DNA from: Drosophila pseudoobscura
Taxonomy: Eukaryota > Arthropoda > Insecta > Diptera > Drosophilidae
DNA: 64,000 bases
Direction of reading: 5' to 3'
Assembly (NCBI RefSeq): GCF_009870125.1
Contig: NC_046679.1
Coordinates: forward strand, 19,468,001 to 19,532,000
This document shows positions 1 to 11,500 of the stretch, piece after piece. A model generated the notes under the pieces. That model did not search any database and was not told the origin of the DNA. It worked only from the letters and a program-made list of their open reading frames with translations. Within the stretch, counting starts at the first letter, position 1. Each line of letters begins with the position of its first letter. A program made the position numbers and the translations under genes.

Positions 1-1453
1 CTCTAGAGGGCCCAAAACTCAATTTGTGGTGACCCTGAATGGTGATAAAACCTCAACGTCAGGCAGCAGGGACCGGGACCCTTATCGCAAGCGGAGTATC
101 TCGGCGAAACGCTCATCCTCGCCTGTAGCCACGACGCCACAACAAGTGACCTCTTCCAGTGCGGAACCGACTGCTGCCACAGCTGCTGCCTCCTCCTCCA
201 CTACGGTCGACAGACGCCGCAAGTCCAATCGAGCATTAAGCAACACCCCATCGCCCACTTCGAGCCCATCTCATCATCAAATCACACGAAGTCTGAAGCG
301 CAATGAGGTGATCAGGAAGCAACAGGAAATCCAAAAGATCATCATCAAGAATGATACGGACGAGGATGATGAATCGCACGGTGCATTGCCGCCAAAGAAG
401 TCACAGTTGCCACACAAGCGACTCCCGAGCAGCAGTTCATTGGCTTCCGCCAATGGTCACAAGGAAAAAAGAGCAAAGGCTGCCACTGAAGAGCGCTCTA
501 ACACGCCACCACTGCCGGCCACTGGCCTTCAACCCTTGCCCAGACTGGAGAAGCGAGCTGTCAGCAAAGAAAAATCTGAAAATGAAAATTCAAGTGTGGA
601 ACCATTGACGGCGCCGGTGTCCGTAATCGTTCCTGCGTCACCAAAAAACAAACACACTCCCATTCGCTTTACTTTGAGGTCCGAGGAAAAGTCCCAGGCA
701 CAGCCACAGGCACCGCCTGCCCAAAGGAAGCGTCGGTCGGGCAGTCACGAGCGTGATTCATCGTTGGAAAGGCGCAAGGTACCACTACGGAATCTAGAGG
801 ATAGAAAATATGACAATTTGCCGGCATGTAAGTGAAGTCACAAACAAGATACAAATGATCGCATTACTTCAACTCTTATTGTTTCCGCAGTAAGTGCCGT
901 CAGCGTGGACTCGGCCGTGATGAAGGTTAGCAAGCCCAAAGAGCGTTGTAAGTATCATCCGAGCTGCACAAAACAATTCTGCGAGTACTACCATCCGACA
1001 GCGCCGTGTAAGTCTTTTCCCAATTGCAAGTTTGCCGACAAATGCATGTACTCGCATCCCAAGTGCATGTACGATATGTCGTGCATGAGCATTGACTGCA
1101 ATTACGCACACAGCGGCCAGCGGGATCTTAGCCATGTGCAGCTAACGGCTCCGCCTCTATGTAAGTGCAGCATTGAATTATTTATGATCCCCCCACTCAT
1201 CATTTCTGTATCTCTTCCTTCGATAGCCTCCCATGTTATACCGGTGCAGAACTATAAATCAATATCGGCCCCCATGACGGCCACCACAGCAACCACGATG
1301 TGCAAATACTATCCCAATTGCACCAAGGTGGGTTGCACCTTCTATCATCCAAAGCCATGCCGATTTGGCAAGAATTGCGTCAATAAGCTGGAGTGCGTCT
1401 TCTATCATCCGGAGATGCAGAGCAAGTTCAAATGGGTCGCCTCGATGGGCTGA
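1..1453 (+). CDS. Nab2: Nab2, poly(A)-binding CCCH zinc-finger protein (5' truncated by window edge)
   Basis: This is the C-terminal part of the nuclear poly(A) RNA-binding protein Nab2/ZC3H14, which limits poly(A) tail length and takes part in mRNA export and neuronal RNA control. The coding exons are <1-827, 891-1160 and 1227-1453. Both introns (63 and 66 bp) have GTAAGT donors and pyrimidine-AG acceptors, and the phases match. The first part is a basic, Ser/Thr/Pro-rich low-complexity linker. The end carries five CCCH fingers of the Nab2 spacing (Cx5Cx4-6Cx3H), the first beginning CKYHPSC and the last CRFGKNC, and the protein ends in WVASMG. The open frame runs off the left edge, so the N-terminal PWI-like domain lies outside. 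Identity rests on the tandem Nab2-type fingers and on being next to crb, as I recall from D. melanogaster. Confidence 0.9.
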
Positions 1454-2978
1454 GCGAACATACACCCCATAAGTTTTAACAATATTTAGCTAATGTCATT
1501 TTATCCACTATTCCCTGCTCTTGGCTCCCGGCTTCCTGCTATGTCAGATCCCCGCTATATCCATAACTATACACCAAAACCTTTTTTTCTATTGTATCTA
1601 TTGGATTTAGGAGCTGGGAGTTCTTATACACTACACAGAGATCTGTGTAACAACCATTTCATTTCATTTATGCATTTTATTTGCACACATTTTATATTAG
1701 ACATTAGCTGCTATCTAACTCTATCACGACAAACAATCGTTCAATAGGATCTGTTTCTTGCATACAATCATAATCTACACGTCATGCAAAGGTCTGCGAA
1801 TTAAATTAGCAATAGTTGCAACAAATTGGAAAATTGAATGGCGTTTCTTTGGGTGCCGATCTCCAATATATGTAGGGAACATGGAATGGATCTGATCTAA
1901 TTTGGTTTGCAAATAAATATTTCGAAGCCAGTTTTTGGAATGGGAAAGAAGCTAAAGGAATGCTCAAGCGGTGGGCGGGATTTTTAAATTTGAAAGCAGT
2001 CTATTAAAGACAACAACATCATGCGCACGCAATGTATGTTGTTATACTTTTTTCTGGCATGCTCTTTTGCAGCATTCGATCATCAATGTGCCGCGTTATG
2101 TGTGAGCGATGGGAGCATTTGGGAGCAAGAACCTGCTTCAGATCGAGTCAATGGTTTAAATATAAGATAGTGATCTGATTTGATACGGATATGGATCCTT
2201 AAGTTTTGGCACAGCAATATATTTTCATTCGACTGTTCTATCGCGCGTGTACGATTTTTATTAAAGTACAAAATCGCATGATTTTGGCTAGCCATAAACG
2301 GTTAAGATTTCCTAGCTACCTAAATATATAATCTGCATCGGACAGCTGGATGCATGGAGTGGATGGAGTGACCTGCACTTGGTAAAATGGGACGGCATAT
2401 GCATGGTAACACAGGCGACCGTCATTAAAATATCTTTGACCTGACCCTTGAAATAATCTACTCTTAGATTATTTTGATTGTTTAGTTTTAAATAAATATT
2501 CGTATCAGTATTATATTTAGAAACAAAGGAACACGTCTCCGCAGCTCAATTTGTTCAAGTACAGATTGCGGCGAAATTTTGTTATTGTTACATGAAACGA
2601 TGGCATATCCATTTATATTTCAGCATACGATTGTCATATTGACGATCAACAATATCAAGAATATACATCAACAAATTCATTTGATTTATTTAGCGATTTT
2701 TAAAAAATCAATCGAAAATTAATAAGTTTCTATACGATTGGCTCATATTTTAAAAGCTTTTCTTTTCATTATAACAAAATATTTCATTAATGAAGGTCTA
2801 AACTGAGGTTTTTTTTATTTAAAGACAATTGTGATTCCTTCCGTTAAAAAAACGTATAATACGCTATGAAATGCTATACCCTATCAATCATTAATTAATC
2901 ATTATATGCACAAAGCATTTTCATTCGAGAATAGTAACAAAATTCGTCAAGTTTGAATCAAAATTGTATTTTCCAAAA
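1454..2978. other. Nab2 3' UTR and AT-rich intergenic DNA
   Basis: No convincing reading frame is present on either strand. The AATAAA at 1912-1917 could be the Nab2 polyadenylation signal, about 460 bp after the stop. The rest is AT-rich with no recognisable element. Confidence 0.5.
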
Positions 2979-4053
2979 ATGGAACTGCAGGATTCCACAG
3001 GCAACTGCTGCTGCATTTGCAATTGCAAACAGAAGTTGAATTCCTATCAGCTGTTCGACGACAACTTGGAGGACATTGCCACGAGCCTCGCCCAGATAAT
3101 GCTGATCTGTGGCATCAACACAACGAAGAGCTGCCAGGCCAAGGCCATTATCAGGCGGGCGTTTGTGTACCACGAAAAGCTGCGGAGACAGTGGAACCCG
3201 AATGCGGCCCCAGAATCGCGTCTCAATCGAGATGAAATGCTACAGGCTCTGCGCATCACGTGCGGGATGGAAAGCGTGGAGGCTGTGTTGTCGTATTCGA
3301 TCATCAAGCGAGCATTTAAGGCATTCTTCCGGGGGAAGCCACCGGTGTCGCTCAGTAATCCGATTGTGGATGCCATGGCCATATGCAGACAGGAGCGGGC
3401 ATGGATAAAAGCCTCCAAAGAGACGTCCAAGCTATTTGACAACTATCAGTCGGCCTTCTTTTGGGCGCACAAGTTCTACGCGGAGCAGATTGATATGATC
3501 TACAGGGCGCTCTATAATCGCATGAGGGCCCGCTGTAGCCCGATCGAGGTCCCACTGTGCACCTGCCGTGGCTGCTCCAAGCAGGTGGTGCCGAAGAAGC
3601 TCACCCCCAAGGATGGCTATCATCTGCACAAGGCCAGTAGTCTGTGTGACCTGCCGCGCTGTGAGGGCAACAGCGATAAGCTGACAGCAGAGCAGTACTG
3701 GAAATGCGGCCAGGACTCGTACAAGGTCAAGTGGTGTTGCTTGGAGGATGAGCAACCGCAGCCCAAGCCCAAGTTGCCGTGTGAAGCAGATATGGCACCA
3801 GAGGACGAGGACCATTACTGCCCCGTGGACTGCAGTGAGTCGTCGGATGTGTGCCCTAGCGATGTTGGATCCTTGAATCTCTGCGATTGCGTGGCTTTGA
3901 GTGAGGATTCCATCCACCAAAAACCCCACAGATCTTATCTACAATGTGGTGGACAAACCGGAAGATTATTTCAACAAACTGAAGAGGTGGCCGAAAAGAA
4001 GAGCTCCCAGACGTATGTTACCAGGACCAGTCCAGGCCAGGACTAGACTATAA
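2979..4053 (+). CDS. Unrecognised Cys-rich protein, 355 or 325 residues
   Basis: The frame opens at the ATG at 2979. Unspliced, it gives 355 residues and stops at 4046. The protein starts with a dense Cys cluster (NCCCICNCK, residues 9-17), continues with a mostly helical middle part, and has a second cluster near residue 200 (CTCRGCSK) followed by scattered cysteines. No family is recognised. The spacing suggests metal binding, which is an inference. There is a second model: a strong donor (GTGAGT) at 3835 and an acceptor ending at 3931 would remove 97 bp with matching phase and replace the tail with a basic end containing DKPEDYFNKLKRWPKRR, stopping at 4053. The gene sits between Nab2 and crb; rapidly evolving testis genes often look like this, but nothing here shows its expression. 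Confidence 0.65.
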
Positions 4054-5298
4054 GCGTTGCAGGGAATGAGGATCGAGCTCCAATTTGTTTCTACTTTCCT
4101 TTTTTTTTTTTTAATTTTGGAAATACAAGAAATTGGATTAATCGACAAGAATACCTACTCCTTTTTTGATGGATCCAGTTGGCTTTCCCGCTTCGGTTTT
4201 CTGTGATTTTCGGTACCTGGAGGACTTTCATCAGGTGAGTATATTTTTCAAGTCGGAGAATGAATTCTTTAAGTATTTCAAATTAGCTTTCATATTTTTC
4301 GCCAATATTTGTCCTCTCGTTGTTTCCCAGCTCTTTGTTTGTTCTTCCTTTAGTTTCAAAGAAGCACTTCCACTTAGTCATGAATATTTGATACATTCCT
4401 ATAAACATTTGGAACTTTAATTATAATCTATATGTAGTACAAACATATGTACATATATATTCTCTGATTTGAGACTGGAGTTTTAGATCCTCCTCTTAGA
4501 TCAAAGAGTAGACGAATCGTTTTGGAAAAAAGTCGAAATATTTAATATTTATTATATGTATAGTACAGTCTTAAGGTTACGCTTAGAAATTCTAGAGCAA
4601 AATATGTCTTTCATTTGATTTGAATGCTTAACCAATAGATTTTCTCCTGTTCTAATAGTTGCAATTGCTTTTCGTTACTCAATTTAGAAGGTTTAGTTTA
4701 ACATTTTTTTTTGTATAAGGCCACATTTCCTGGTTTATATACTTCAGTATATATAGGCATATAGGATTTTTTAAACGTTGTTTTCTTTTAGCTCAGCTAA
4801 TTTATGTAGTTGTTAAAATTGCAGATACAATACAAATCTATTTACAAAAAAAATACTCGTACAGTACAATTTGAAGGTAGGTCTACGCAGGGTAGAAATG
4901 TGGTCGGTTGTCGGTGTCCAGTTTTCAGAGCTATAACTTTGTTCGCAGCTTTGGGATTACACATACTCGTGGATAATTAAAGTAAACGAGGAACCGAATA
5001 TTGAAACTAATCTAATCGGAATCGTAACTACATAACGACTATGGAGTGGTGTTTGCCATCTAAATACTAGAAATAAATAGACAACGGCATTATTAACTAA
5101 CTAAAGCATAGGCATAGGCATCGAGGTGGTGTTTGAGGAGGGGAGGGGGGCGGGCTGCTGCTGGCTTTGAGCACCTTAATACGAACTTACGTACAAAAAC
5201 ATTGCATTACTCCTACTTCTCTAGGCTATTACGATATGGGCGGACTTTAGAATATCTTTTTGTTTGCTTTGCTAATCGAATTTCAATCGAAGCTTAAA
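4054..5298. other. crb 3' UTR (minus strand) and intergenic DNA
   Basis: This AT-rich stretch lies downstream of the crb stop codon. TTTATT at 4548-4553 (AATAAA on the minus strand) is a candidate crb polyadenylation signal, giving a 3' UTR of about 750 bp. A 22-codon frame from the ATG at 4169 ending in a good donor was noted but not accepted as a gene. Confidence 0.4.
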
Positions 5299-5529
5299 CT
5301 AAATAAGTCGTTCCTCTGGCGGCGGCTTCAGCACATTGTCCATTTCCAGCCTCGGATTGCAGTACTCCTGGGCGCTGGGGCTGTAGGTGCCGCGCGTGGC
5401 ACGCTTGTTGCGCGCCATCACCAGGAAGGTGCCCAGCAGTGCTCCGGCAATCAGGAGCAACACCACCACAACGGGTATAACAATGATGGCTATATCTGTC
5501 GTCGATGGGCCATCCTCCTTGGCAACGAT
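5299..5529 (-). CDS. crb: crb exon 12: transmembrane helix and cytoplasmic tail
   Basis: It encodes a single helix ([20 protein letters not shown]) and a 37-residue tail. The tail has the juxtamembrane FERM-binding motif ([10 protein letters not shown]) and the C-terminal PDZ ligand ERLI, immediately followed by TAG. Both short motifs are intact, as expected for a functional polarity determinant. Confidence 0.97.
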   Translation of the reverse strand: MVAKEDGPSTTDIAIIVIPVVVVLLLIAGALLGTFLVMARNKRATRGTYSPSAQEYCNPRLEMDNVLKPPPEERLI

Positions 5530-8500
5530 CTATATAACAGCGAAGAGTCAGAGAACTATCAGTTCTATACTACCATAAAGATATTAATTTATACTCACCG
5601 GTGCCGTGCAATTCTTGCCCGCAAATCCTTCCGTGCAAACGCAATAGTAGTCCGGTTCTGTACCGCAGTTCTCCATGCAGCGGCCTCCATTGCCGCAAAT
5701 ATCAGTGGCATTGCAGGGATCCGTAAAGTTGCAATATGCTCCGCAGTAGGGCTTCTCGCATATGCACTGGAAGGAGCCGCGCTTGTTAAAGCACCGACCT
5801 AATCCGCCACAATACTCTCCCTCCACACTGCACTCGTCAATGTCGTTTTCGCAGTGAACTCCCTCGAATCCAGTGCCGAGGCAGTTGCATTCGTAGGCCC
5901 CCACTAGATCCTTGCACTTGCCTTCGTTCTGGCAGGGGTTCGAGTCGCATTCGTTGATGTCCTGCTCGCACAGACGACCCGTGTAGCCCAGGCTGCATTT
6001 GCACATGGGTGACTGGAATCCAAGCAGCGTTAGTTTCCCAGCATTCGATTTGGGATTGTATTTATGATTTCTTACCACGCCTGTGGTCAGGCAGAGGCCT
6101 CCATTGTCGCAGGGCGTTCGCTCACAGAAGGGCACATCGCACAGGGTACCCTCAAAGCCTGAGGCGCAGGTGCAAGTAAAGTTATTGCCAGTTAATCCAT
6201 CTGCAGAGAAAAATGATGTTCAAGGGTATGTTCAAAGAAGGGGCATTACCCCGGTGTACTCACTGAAACCGTTCTCGCAGGTGGATCCATTCCGGCAAGG
6301 CTCGTTCTCGCACGTCATCTGCTTGAGGACATCGCATTGGGGACCGGTGTAGTCCTCCGGACAATCGCAGAAATAGGCCGCAATCAGATCCGTACAATTG
6401 CCACCATTTTGGCAGGGCTGCATGGCGCATTCGTCGATATTCTGCTCGCAGTAGCGTCCCTCAAATCCTTCGGGGCATTGGCAGAAAAAGTCTGCCACCT
6501 GGTTGATGCAGGTGCCGTTGTTCTTGCACACCGTGTTGAGGCACTCATCGATGTCGATGGAGCAATCATCGCCCTCGTAGCCCGCCTGGCAGGTGCACGC
6601 ATACTCGTCGGACGGGGCCCGACAAAAGCCATCGTTCCGGCAGTCCGACTGGAAGCACAGAATGCATCCCTCGTCGGGCCGTGTAGTGTTCAAACGGAAC
6701 TGGGCCTTAAGCTGCACGGACACGTTCTCGGTGCGGGGATACAGTTCGGCATTGGAGAAGTACGGCAGCAGCAGATCGCCCACACGCGCCTCTCCCACAC
6801 ATCCCTTGAACTGGGAGCCTTGCTGGGCGGACAGAGTGGAGCCACGCGACTGACGCGACTCGGGCATGCCGCCCAAGTAGACCTGGGTGCTGCTCGACAG
6901 CAAATACTGAATAGCTGCCTGGTCAATGTCGACGGAGAAGGATGGGGCCGGATCCACCATGGACTCCCAGCCCTTCCAGCCGCCCTCCAGCTTGCCATTG
7001 TGGGCCCTCAGAAAGATGCGGCTCCACTCCCCGTCGGCGTTCTCTTTCTCGAACCGCGTGGACTCGCCAATATGCAGTTGGGTGAGCTTCCAGGTGATGG
7101 TCACGCGTCCCCCATTGACGCCAATCTCGAAGAAACTGTCTGCATTGTCGATGAACAGAAGAGTTCCGCCGGCCCGTGTCCGATAGGCAATCTCAATGGA
7201 CGGCTTGAGGGTTTGCTTGGGTGCAGTTTCTCCGCCAGTTTCCTCGGCCGGTGGTGGCTCCTGGAAGTAGAAGAAGGCCAGCGGGCTGCGTTCCCGGCCC
7301 GTGAATGTGGTATTGGTCAGACATTCGTAGCCATCGTCCAGGTTTTGGCAGACACTCTCGCCGGGACAGGTGACCAGCTGGCAGAATTCGATCTCCTGGC
7401 AATCCTTGCCCTTGTACCCATTGGGACACTTGCAGCTGTAGTCGTTCCACGTGTTGCGGCACTCGGCATTGTGTCGGCAGGGATTCTTGCGGCATAGATC
7501 GTCGGATACCTCGCCAGGCAGCACCGAGGCACGGTCAATGCTGACCGCTCCAAGGGGCTTGGCATTCACTTGCACATCCGTAACATTGAGCGGATACATC
7601 TCCACAATAAGATTGAGTGAGCCATTGCTCACTTTCACGTCCTGGATGATGCCCTTGAAGTAGTCCTTGCTGTCATCTGTCGTCTCCTTGCTGAGCACCG
7701 TGACACTCTCGTCCACTCCAGGCTCTGTGCTGGCGGGCAGCAGGGATTCACGCGTCGGCGCAGGGCCGCCCAAGTATAGCACCTGTGCATCCAGCAGACC
7801 CGTCGTCGACAGCGTCTTGCGGAAGTACTCGGTACCATTGAGCTTGACCTGCACCAGTGTCTGATTGCGAACCACCTCGATGAGATGATTGTAGCCATTA
7901 TCCAGCTTCTGTCCACCCACGGTGTAGGCCTCGGGGGTCCCAGAGAACTGCATCTTCACCAGTAACTCGCCGCCATGGAGCTTGGCCGAAACATACGAGT
8001 CACCAATGTCTAAAAGAAGGAAAGGCAGATTAAAGATTAAATATTACAAAAAGTATATGGGGTATTTGCCACGTCCCTTCCGGCCTCCAAAAAGGCGAAA
8101 ATCTGATAGATATTCTAGTATCGAAAATGCATAACTATTAAACATTCCATTATATTCCAGATAGCAGAATCTAAAGTAGTTTTGATCATTATTAAAGCCG
8201 GACTCGGTCTCTCATAATTGAGCGCCCCCTGGCGGAGTGAGCGAGTTTTCGTTGGTTGAAAGAGAGACAGAGAGATGTAACGGAAAGCAGTGCGGTATTT
8301 CAGCAGCTAGAATATTTGTCATTAGGCGGAAGGAGGATGGACAGATTAGAGTGCAATCTATGAAAGAATTAGAACACTGACGCTAACGCTCTCTCTCGCT
8401 ATCTCTGTCCGCAGTGGCTAAATTTTGAGATTACATACATACTTACTATATATTAACTGAGTACCGGGTATTATAGTATAGTAATCAGGCTGATTTTACT

Positions 8501-11500
8501 CACTTTTGGTGGGTGCCTTGCGTGGATCGCTGCCCAAATAGAAGACCTGCCCCGTGGGCTCTCGAGTGCGTATAAACATGGATATATCCAGAATAGAGCG
8601 TATGGCTCGTCTGCCCACATCGGTGGTCTCCACAATCACAGCCGAATGTGTGGTATTCTCATGCCCAAAAGTAGCTGCTGTCATATCTAAAAATCGAAAA
8701 GGAACAGTCAAAAATGATGCTTCACGGAATCCCTAAGTCCATCCACTTACTGTGCTGGCAGGTGTGTCCAAAGAAGGGCCTCGGACAGTGGCAGGCAAAC
8801 GTGTGCCACAGATCCGTGCACTCGCCATTCGAGTGGCAGGGATTCGGTTTGCATTGTTCGGTGCGTGGACAGCCGCTTTGGACATTCTCCAGCTTGGTAT
8901 CCCCGTACGTAAAATTGGCACTCTGCTCGTCGGGGAAGATCCATTTTCCATTGACGACTATGTCCTGCATGCAGCCCACAAAGGCCGACGGTTGGTGCGT
9001 CAAATGCCGTAGATATGACTTTAGATTGGGTATCGTTCCGCCCAAATAGGTACGTGGAAACGAGGGCTGGCTGTTGTTGGCCGTCTCGTAGGATCCCACT
9101 GGGAATATGGCCTGCTCATCGTTGGCCGACAACACCAAATGAGACGTATTGATGGCCACAAACACCTTATGCCAATTGCTGTCATTCAGCTTGGAGCCAA
9201 TAAACACGCCCTCCCATTTGTTGAGCAGCGACGAATGCAGGTTCAGGCGTCCATTGATCAGCTCTAGAATATAGCTGACGGGCTCATTCTTCTCCCCGGA
9301 GGTGCCAAAGGCCAGCACGCCGTTGGGCAGCGTTGTCCTAAATTGCAAATTAATGTCATAGCCCTCCTCGCGCTCGGTGGTCACAGAGATGAGGCTGGTC
9401 GCCACCATCGACAGGGTAGTGGTCTTCTCGCAGGTGTCGCCCTGGAAGCCGTTCTCGCAGGTGCAATTATACAGATGAACGGTCTCGTTGACCAAATACG
9501 GCCGACAAGTGCCATTGTTCAAACAGGGCTACAGTAGATAGATCGTAAATCAGTAAATATTGAGATCTTAGATTCGATTTAGGACATACATTTGTTAGGC
9601 ATCCAATCAGTGGCACCGAACAGTTCTTGCCACCAAAGTTGGCATCACAGTCGCACTCATAGTCGTTGATCTGGTCAATGCAGGTGCCGCTCTGGCAGGG
9701 ATTAAAGCGATCGCACTCATCGATATTGATCTCGCAGTGGGTTCCCTCAAAGCCGGGTTCGCATTCGCAGGTGTAGGTGCCGATGCCATCGTTGCAGGTA
9801 CCGTGCTTGCTGCAGGGATTGCTCTCGCACTCATTAATGTTGATCTCGCAGTTCTTACCAATGATTCCAGGCACACAAACGCACTCGTAGCTACAAAAGA
9901 TAATTAGAATTATAAGCCGAAAATTCAGCTAGGATTGAATGGAATGGACTTACCCGCTGGCATTCTCGTAGCTGAATGGCTGACTAAACACCTTGGGAAG
10001 GTCCGTGAGGCGGCTAAGCTGGTACAGCGTCTGATTGGATCGCTCCAGGCAGTTGCTGTTGTACTGACAGGGATTGCTCTCACACTCGTTGATGTCCTGG
10101 TCGCAATTCTTGCCCTTGTACCCAGCATGACACTCACAGAAGTAGTCCTTCACCTGATCGAGGCATTTCGCCCCGTTTGTACACGGATTGGACACGCACT
10201 CGTCGATGTTTAGCTCACAATTCTGTCCCTCATAGCCAGTGCCGCTGCAGTCGCATCGGAAGCTGCCCAATTGATCGATGCACTGGCCTCCATTCAGGCA
10301 GGGATCTCCCACACAGTCGTCGATGTCAATGTCGCAGACACGTCCCGTCATGCCCGGTATGCATGAACAGGTAAAGTTGTTGATCATATCAATGCAGGTA
10401 GATCCGTTCGAACAGGGATTGGTGATGCATTCGTCAATGTCGATCTCGCAGTTCTCGCCACGGTATCCGGGCTGGCAAACGCACTCGTAGGCATTGATCT
10501 GGGCGTAAAAGAAAGGATTAAAGCGGCTTAATGTAAAGGCAATGTTACACTGAAGCTTTGGGTTTTAGCGGGGGATTGGCTCTAGCAATAGACCTACGAC
10601 AGCTGTTCTTGTCACTCACTTGTCTCAATATCCGATGCTTTCCGTATTTAAAGAAAAACAACTAATTACACTTTAGTAACCACTTTAGTCGTCATCCCCC
10701 ATCCGAGAGTTCCCCACCCCCCTTGAGTACCTACCTTGTTGTGGCATGTGGCTCCATTCAGACAGGGAAAACTGAGGCACTCATCCACATCCGAGTCGCA
10801 GTGGATGCCCGTGAAGCCTGGGGTGCAGTAGCACTTGTAGGACCCCTTCTCGTTCTTGCAGATGCCATTACCGCAGATCTTTGGGTGCAGCGTGCACTCG
10901 TCCACATCGTTGGCGCAATTCCTTCCTGTCCAGCCGCGGGCGCACTTGCACTCGTAATCGCCGTTGGGGAGGTCCAGGCATTCGCCGCCGTTCTGGCAGG
11001 GCTGGGTGGCGCACTGGTTGCATACCTTGTTCTCGGGACAGGTGCACAGGTTCTGGACGCACACCATCGGCTCCTGGCAGTTGAGGGGCGAGCAGTTGTC
11101 GGCCTTCTCGCACCGGTCTCCGGTGTAGCCCACCGAGCAGTAGCAGTGGGTGCCGTTCATTGAGCAAGTACCTCCGTTCAGGCACTTGCCGTTGGTTGCA
11201 TTGCAGTTGATGGGCGTCAAGGCCATGGCGGCGGCCGCTCCTCCATCGCCCGTGCTCTGCTGGCAGTTGTAGCCTAGGGAGGAAATTCGAAATTAGAAAT
11301 GGGATCATCTCAAGGTGAAGAGATAATCTTCTACTTAATTTTAAGTAATTAATTACTTAAGTATGTATATCTGAGATAATCTTCTACTTAATTTTAAGTA
11401 ATTAATTACTTAAGTATGTATATCTACTCATACTACTACGCTACATATTTACAGTTGGATTTGCAAGGGTTGCACTAAAATTTTCAAAACACCGTTAAGT

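Noticed and set aside
4166-4260. Short frame from the ATG at 4169 (MDPVGFPASVFCDFRYLEDF) ending at a GTGAGT donor
   Set aside because: No downstream coding exon could be identified before the crb 3' UTR, so the signal is too weak for a gene.
6337-7497. 386-codon plus-strand open frame opposite crb exon 9
   Set aside because: It is the antisense shadow of a long, GC-rich EGF/laminin G exon; similar shadows lie opposite exons 3 and 4.
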